From Pachypanchax playfairii (taxonomy: Eukaryota > Chordata > Actinopteri > Cyprinodontiformes > Aplocheilidae), in the NCBI GenBank assembly GCA_006937955.1, contig SSNP01000015.1, positions 989,851 to 1,053,850 of the forward strand: a stretch of 64,000 nucleotides of DNA, written 5' to 3'. Shown piece after piece: positions 58,301-64,000 of this stretch; positions within the stretch are counted from its first letter, which is position 1, and each line of letters starts with the position of its first letter. Below the pieces are notes generated by a model, which made no database searches, was not told the origin of the DNA, and was given only the letters and a program-made list of their open reading frames with translations. Both the position numbers and the translations under genes were made by a program.

Positions 58301-61300
58301 TATTTACAATTTACACAATGTATTAACTTAACAAACAAGCAGTTGCGTTTGTGATGATGTTGGTCTGACAGTGCAGAGCTGTTATTTCTGAATCAGTCAT
58401 CTAATGCATGAATACTTAATATTGTGACCCTCCAAGTCCCTGAGAACTGCATTTTATCTCTGTAGAAACAAGGGTTAGCTCTGAAGCAGGAAAAAACTAA
58501 AAGCTTTATGAATTATACAAAATAAAACCCAGTGTAACCATACTGTGCACAAATCTCAAGTCACCATATTTTTGTTTTCTTTCCAAAGGGCTACAATTGA
58601 AAAGTAATCTCAGGATTTCTGGAGTTTATAAACATTATTTACAATCCAGTCCCTGATCATTTTTAGAGAATTCTGTTTGTTTGTTGAATTGTTTAATGCT
58701 CAGTTATGAAATTGAGTATAAAAGAGACGCCTAACTCAAAGGATGAGCCTGTTTTTTGTCTACGACAGCTTAAGAAACGTTATCTCTACTCTTTATTTTT
58801 AGCCGTCTGTTGCAAAAAATTCTAAATTTATTCCAATGTCTGTGGTTAAATCTAAATAAAAGTCTAAAATAACATAAAATAGTGTTTTTAACTCCAAACA
58901 GATAATTTCCAAAATAACATTATGATAAATAATCATGCAGTCTTGGCATGGTTAGCTTTGTGTTCATATGAACTGAACAAAAAGGAAATGACAAGGAATA
59001 ACTACCACTGGTCTTAAAACTAATTATCAAAGAACTGACACAGTACATCGTAACATATTTAAATTCACCCTCCTACTGCTGGGAAAAATGTCCATCAGAA
59101 AATGGTCTCAGTTGATTGATGGGTGTCAGGAAGTCAGTTTTAGGAAAACAAAACAGAGAGAATAGACTGAGGCATTCCACCTTAAATATAAAAGGAATTT
59201 GAAAATATTGGCGAATCTGAAAGAAATTTATTAGTTCCGATTTTTGTCAATATTTTCAGAGAAAGTTGTAAGAAAGCTACAACAGTGAGCGTCCACAGCC
59301 CTCTGTAAAGCACGTTGGAGGGTCTGTTAACAGTAATACAGTGAACCCAGAAATGTACAGTCACCATGAAAAACCATTTGTACAGTGTCTGTTTGGCAAT
59401 GACATGACAACAATCCCAAATAAACTGCTGGTAAAACATTTAATAATGTTGCCCTTCATGAAAAATAGACAACATACTGTATAACAAATTGAGCAGAAAA
59501 AGTTGTCCCAATAAATTCAGATTTTAAAGAATGGTGACATTTTTGCATCACATGTATTTTATTTCTGCATCTATTTGTAAAATTTTCAAATAAATTACCT
59601 ATCTTCACTCCACTGACCTTCACCCCTCGTCTTCCATCATTAACACTTTATTTCATCCATCTTTGTATCTGAAGGTAACGTGGCAGAAACTGGTGAACGG
59701 CACCAAGCAGAACGTCGCCATTGCGAATCCCTCTCTGGGTTTGTCCGTGGCTCCGCCTTACAAAGACCGGGTCGCCTTCAAGAACGCAGCAGTGAGACGA
59801 CGAACTCCAAACCTTGAAGACACGACCATAAGCTTCTCCTCGCTCCGCCTCGCAGATGAGGCCACATACATCTGCGAATACACTACGTTCCCCGCAGGGA
59901 ACCGAGAGAACACTGTAAACCTCACTGTGTTTGGTAAGAAGTAAAACAACCTGGAAAACAGACACGTTTAATCACTTCCCATATGGGCTTTTTGTATTGA
60001 TTAGAAGGCAATGCTTCCATAAAGAATATGTAATGTTCAGTTTTTTTTTTGTAAATTTCAAATTATTACATAAAACAAAAGAAAAGACTAAACAAAAAAG
60101 TTGCTGCTAAAAATGTTTCAGTTTTTTTAAATGTTTTTTCAGGTTTTGATAAACATGATTAAATTAAATATCCTTAAATATACATTCTTGAAAATGTAAT
60201 AGCAATGTTTGTTATAAATATGTTGTAGATCGAAAGAATGTTTTAGATAAAGACAACTTAGCAAGGGGTTGCAGGTGATCTGACATTTAAATCTATAAAT
60301 GTTTAGGTCAGAGATTCAAAAAGCAGAAAGATATAATATAAAATATATTTATATACTTTAAGTAATTTCTTAAAAATTGACTGTTTAACCTTTTAACCAG
60401 CAGAATTGCAAAGCAGGTCTTTAAACATATCATTAATAGTTTTACTAGCCACCAAAGGCTGACAGTGTATATTTTTTTATTTTAACACATTATTTATGAT
60501 AATAAATCATAAACATCGTGAAACATTGAATAAAAAATGAAATAAAAATTTGAGTCCGTTTACTGAGAAAACTCTGGCGGTAAGTAACTAATTTTAAGTG
60601 TCATTATATGTAATTATATACAAATAATTTCATACCTTAAGCTAAATAACATGCAAATTCAAGTGATAAAGGATATAAATTGCAATTTTGGGATCATAAC
60701 AGTTTAAAAACATATTATATATATCTAAGATGAGATGCAGGGACAACGTTACAATTTTCTTTAAAAACGTTTGAAAAGTGCTTAAATTTCCCTTTAAGGG
60801 AAGTGTAAGAATCCTGTGCAACATAATACTGAATTTAAAAATACTAACTCATTTATTCTCATAATCCCTCAGTTCGGCCTACGAATCAGATGAGTCTTTC
60901 CACGCCGACGTTGGTGGCTCGATCATCTAACCTAAAAACTCCAGTAGCTACTTGCATTTCTGCCAACGGCAAACCGCCAGGAACAATCAGGTATCTGCGT
61001 TTTCTTTAACTCAGTTTTTTTTTAATTAAATGTAATTTTAGTGTCTTTATTCTCATTTGAAAATAATGACACACAATAATGTGAGCAGGTGGGAGACGAG
61101 GGTCCCCGGCGAAGTGACCACGCGTGAGTTCGTGAACACTGACGGGACGGTTACCGTTCAGAGTGACTACATTCTGGTTCCCAGCAGAGACACACACAGG
61201 GAGACCCTTACATGTGTCACCATTTACAACGAGGAGGTCTACACTGAAAGCGTCACCCTCGATATCCAGTGTAAGTCCCTCTCATGCAGGAAATGAAGTA

Positions 61301-64000
61301 CTGAGATTTCTTTTCGTTAAACATAAACAGTTGATTATGTCCATACAGATGAGCCAGAGGTTACGATCGAAGGGTTTGATGGAAACTGGTATCTGAACAG
61401 AGAGAACGTCCAGTTGAGCTGCCAAGCTGATGCCAACCCAGCCGTGTCTCTGTATCAGTGGAGACTGTGAGTGCAGATTTACTCTCTGAATTTCTAACAT
61501 CTCACAAACACACAGCAGGATTCAGATGTGTTGAATCACCAGGACTGTCACATAAGATTGATGTGTCATGTGACAGGTAAATCACCTGATGAGGAAATTC
61601 AGGCACACTCAGACAAAAGTTTTTAGCACAAGTGAGCAAACTGATTATTAATCAAACAGTTTAAACAAAAACATCAAATACTTCATTTGTCAGTATTTTT
61701 ACTTCAGTTTGTCCATTATAGAGTTTTGATTGAGTTGAAATCAAATAAATTCTAAATCATGAAAGCTAAAATTATTGGATTATTTTTAAAAACATGCAAA
61801 AGTCTGAGTGCCTCAGGCTGAATGTAATTTTACAGCTTGTGCTAAATTCATTGGGATAAAAGTACAACTATTAAAGTTTGGGCTGTTGCTACTCACAAGT
61901 GATCCATCTCCCGTGGTATTTGTAGTGATTTTAAGAACCCAAAAAAGGTCTGAACATAGAAGATAATCAGGACCAGCCCTGAGCTGCATGATGTCCTAGC
62001 TGAAAAGGGATTTTGGCGCCCCCTACTGACCATAACAGAAACAACGTAACTCAATAACTGGATTACATTGCAAAAAATATTTATTTATGCTAAAATAAAC
62101 AGTAGAGATGATATATAGATATAGATATTTAATTATTACTTATTTTGCTCTTTACGTGAGATGAATGGTGTGTCCAACATTCTGTCCAAAAAAAAAAAAC
62201 ATTAAAAAAAAGGAAAAAAATTGAGAATTTGGGCAATTGCCTAGTCTGTCTATGCCCAGAACAGGCCCTGAAGATAATAAAAAAACAAAGCAAAAAGCTG
62301 TTGTTGTGTTAAAAATCCACAACAAAGCTGTGGGTCAAGGAAAACAAGTGGATTGGAACCACAGAACAAAAGTCCTGAAAATGAGAATGAATCAAATCGC
62401 AGGGTAAACAGTAGAATCTGATGATGAGGTGATACAACCGGGGACAGGTGATTACTGAAATGAAGAGCAGCAGGGTTGATGAGCGGAATGAGAAACAGGT
62501 GGGAGAGACTGAGCTGAGGGAAAACAGGGAACATGACCAAAAAAGAAACAAAACAAAGCCTGAAAGAAAATAAAAATAAAGTTACAACAAACATAAATAC
62601 ATAAAACCTGATACAAACACTTTAAATCTTTCGGTGATTGTTCGTCTCTATGTGAACCTGTGATGGACTGGCAACCTATCCAGGGTGTAGCCCCGCCCCT
62701 CAATTAATAAACGCTAGAAAAAGAGACAGTAAAACTTTTGCACATATTCTTTCACACAAAACAAAAATTCTCCATTAATTTTTTATGACCTGCTCATCTC
62801 CGACATACTAAACCATTTAAAACATTTACCTTAAATGTCATTGAATCACATTCTCTAAACCTGATATTTAAAATTTGGCAAATAAAGATGTTTTTTTTTC
62901 CAAACTTGTTTTTCTTTTTCTTTTTGTTTGTGCAGGATTAATGGCTCCATTTCAAGCAACATTGAACTCAGAGAAAACGTTCTCATGGTTAAAGGTCCAG
63001 TCACATACGACCTGCAGGGAACATACGTGTGCGATGCAACCAACAGCATTGGTACGACATCAGCCTCTGTGGAGATCAGCGTTATAGGTACGTTCACAGG
63101 TTTACACCTGACACTCTTCTGTTACATGTAATACACCTGATCTAATACGTCTGACATGTATTAAAGCTCTTGGTAAGCGCGTTTAAGGTATCAATCATGT
63201 GTGTTTCAGAAAAGCCCTTACCACAGATCGCAACAGGTGATGTCATCAGTGTAATCGCCTTGTTATTGGCTGCTGGAGTTCTAATGGGGATCACTATTAC
63301 AGTCCTGGTGCTCAAAATAAGGAGTAGAAAAGACAGCTCCATGTATGTAAACATGATACTCACCATCTCCTGACATCACTGTCATGTTTGTCTCATCTGG
63401 GTTCAGCCATCATTTCATCTGATTTTTGTTGTTTCTTTATTTTTGATCAGAAATGACTCTCCATCCAGGAAACAGCCGATAAGAAAAAGACCAGATGATT
63501 TCCAGGTGGGACTTTAAAAATTTCATTTCATTAAGTTTCAAGTCAACACAATGCTGGTTTTGCTAAAAGTAAATTATAATCATGAAGTCGGAATAAAATC
63601 AAGAATCTATCAGTGTTTATTGTTTTATACTGAAGCCCAATGGGACTGAGAAGGTGTGAAAGGTTTTTCTATGAAGTTAAGCAGAAAAAGTTGAAGAGTT
63701 TATGACACAAAGTTAATTGTTCTGTGAAATTATTAGGTTAAGTAATTTAATATAATGTCTGGAATCATCTGACTGAAGTCAGGAGCAATAATTATGCAAA
63801 AAATATTAATAGTCTTTATATTATTTCCTGATTTTACAGTTAAAAACTTCAGGGAATAATCCCAGAAGGTTTTCCAAAGATTATTGTTTGATATTTTAAA
63901 ATTTGATTTATTATGTATAAATGTGCTGCATGGATTTTTTTCTCTAGATTTTTAACATAAAGTCTCATTTTTCTTCAGCATTCAGGACGATTTTATGAGG
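49326..64000 (+). CDS. nectin1: Nectin-1-like cell adhesion molecule; 3' end off the window
   Basis: Ca2+-independent Ig-type adhesion protein of adherens junctions. Exons: 49326-49377, 56972-57084, 59675-59933, 60873-60990, 61089-61270, 61349-61466, 62936-63087, 63210-63342, 63451-63505, and 63979 to the window edge; all phases agree. Signal peptide MDQNKLWIFLITTCVFS. IgV has Cys in DLRC and YICEY, with VTWQKLVNGTKQNVAI. First IgC has ATCISANGKPPGTIRWETR and LTCVTIYN. Second IgC has YEPEVTIEGFDGNWYLNREN, LSCQADANP and GTYVCDATNSIGT. TM is about DVISVIALLLAAGVLMGITI, followed by a basic stop-transfer KIRSRK. The EPEVTIEGFDGNWYL motif and the thy1 neighbour favour nectin-1 over nectin-2/3. The C-terminal afadin-binding motif is outside the window. 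Teleosts have nectin1 a/b co-orthologues, which I cannot separate. Intron 1 is 7.6 kb and full of repeats. Confidence 0.9.
51940..52159. mobile_element. hAT-type MITE, nectin1 intron 1
   Basis: 220 bp with CAGTGGTGCCCATCAACC at the left and GGTTGGGGAACACTG at the right, i.e. imperfect ~16-bp inverted ends of CAGTG...CACTG form, as in hAT/Zaphod-like elements. I do not see a clear 8-bp target duplication. Confidence 0.6.
53346..53895 (+). mobile_element. Nested 5'-truncated LINE end with 36-bp minisatellite and assembly gap
   Basis: Inserted in the opposite orientation into copy B between 'gttcatccatt' and 'ttttgttagc'. It begins inside a tandem array of the 36-bp unit 'ctctacaggagatccttcct' plus 'gtccacagctagaacc': about 6.5 units left and 4.7 right of a 51-N gap (53583-53633). 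It ends with the LINE C-terminus GSLKKN, 'cccttcggggattaataaag' and a (TTTGA)n tail. The unit codes the 12-aa RRSFLSTARTLY, present once in copies A and B. Confidence 0.8.
53583..53633. other. Assembly gap (51 N) inside the 36-bp minisatellite
   Basis: The run of Ns lies in the tandem array, so the true copy number of the 36-bp unit is unknown. A one-base-short unit just left of the gap shifts the frame relative to the right side. Confidence 0.98.
54780..55760 (-). pseudogene. Decayed Tc1/mariner-like transposase, nectin1 intron 1
   Basis: Read on the minus strand from about 55735: a helix-turn-helix-like segment (TGDSQKEVATELQVSQSDIS), then a body with many frame breaks, then DNVHPG and the typical SALSPDLNPIENLWD near the catalytic end (about 54930), and TLDDLRAAPSSRAECYV. 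These are IS630-Tc1-mariner transposase features. No continuous ORF, so it cannot encode an active enzyme. Terminal repeats were not identified. Confidence 0.75.
58160..58260. repeat. Fragment of the 28385-type repeat, opposite orientation, nectin1 intron 2
   Basis: 'ctgccatccaattcaaaatg' followed by 'agctaatattttc' is the reverse complement of a segment in the 47775 and 28385 copies. Confidence 0.45.
61968..62270. mobile_element. hAT MITE with 8-bp target duplication, nectin1 intron 6
   Basis: 303 bp with short imperfect inverted ends (CAGGACCAGCCCTG at the left; the right end is the complement of CAGGGCCTGTTCTG). It is flanked by a perfect 8-bp direct duplication AAGATAAT (61960-61967 and 62271-62278). 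CAGG...CCTG ends plus an 8-bp duplication are diagnostic of hAT insertion. No coding capacity. Confidence 0.85.
62330..62610 (-). mobile_element. LTR-like dispersed repeat fragment, nectin1 intron 6
   Basis: On the minus strand shows 'tcatgttccctgttttccct', a CACCTG/CATCACC-rich middle, and 'ccttgacccacagctttg' at its end. Organisation resembles 4927-5469 and 31265-31590. Class uncertain. Confidence 0.35.
62640..62710 (+). mobile_element. SINE core fragment, nectin1 intron 6
   Basis: 'cctgtgatggactggcaacc' followed by 'tatccagggtgtagccccgc' is the core of the same fish repeat family as 23797-24105, in the opposite orientation. Confidence 0.55.

Noticed and set aside
1..64000. CRISPR array, operon or phage-like system
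   Set aside because: The sequence is intron-rich vertebrate DNA. The only regular arrays are microsatellites, the bud13 coding repeat and the LINE minisatellite.

Overview
This window is vertebrate nuclear DNA from a ray-finned (teleost) fish. Long AT-rich introns with GT/AG boundaries, (CA)n and (ATCC)n microsatellites, tRNA-derived SINEs, LINE tails and DNA-transposon remnants all support this. The proteins match human orthologues closely but not exactly. I reconstructed the gene models by hand from splice sites and reading-phase continuity. Every complete model closes to a whole number of codons. The species cannot be named from the sequence.

Layout. (1) 441-1049 (+): last two coding exons of an angiopoietin-like gene, best fit angptl5. 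(2) 3119-13741 (+): complete trpc6 cation channel, 14 coding exons, 879 codons. (3) 14462-30523 (-): complete arhgap42 (GRAF3; BAR-PH-RhoGAP-SH3), 24 coding exons, 967 codons, tail to tail with trpc6. (4) 30.5-38.2 kb: gene-poor, with several LINE, SINE and LTR-like remnants. (5) 38302-38613 (+): unrecognised one-exon ORF with a C-terminal membrane segment. (6) 39134-39775 (-): intronless snrnp35 (U11/U12 35K). (7) 41638-44433 (-): complete bud13, 10 exons. (8) 45439-46097 (-): thy1 coding exons, 157 codons. (9) 49326-64000 (+): nectin1-like gene, head to head with thy1; ten coding exons are visible and the cytoplasmic tail runs off the right edge.

The order angptl5-trpc6-arhgap42 corresponds to human 11q22, and bud13/thy1/nectin1 to human 11q23.3. 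snrnp35 lies elsewhere in human (12q24), so this is a rearranged but recognisable vertebrate neighbourhood. The genes do not form one pathway. They cover calcium entry (TRPC6), Rho inactivation (ARHGAP42), RNA splicing (SNRNP35 and BUD13) and cell-surface immunoglobulin adhesion (THY1 and nectin-1).

I see no convincing undescribed cellular system. The most unusual structures are in the repeats and at splice sites. Two ~970-bp copies of a LINE derivative share the same internal endonuclease-to-C-terminus deletion. A nested LINE end has expanded in frame into a 36-bp minisatellite. An arhgap42 acceptor site has its polypyrimidine tract replaced by a (TG)n microsatellite. A hAT MITE carries a perfect 8-bp target duplication.
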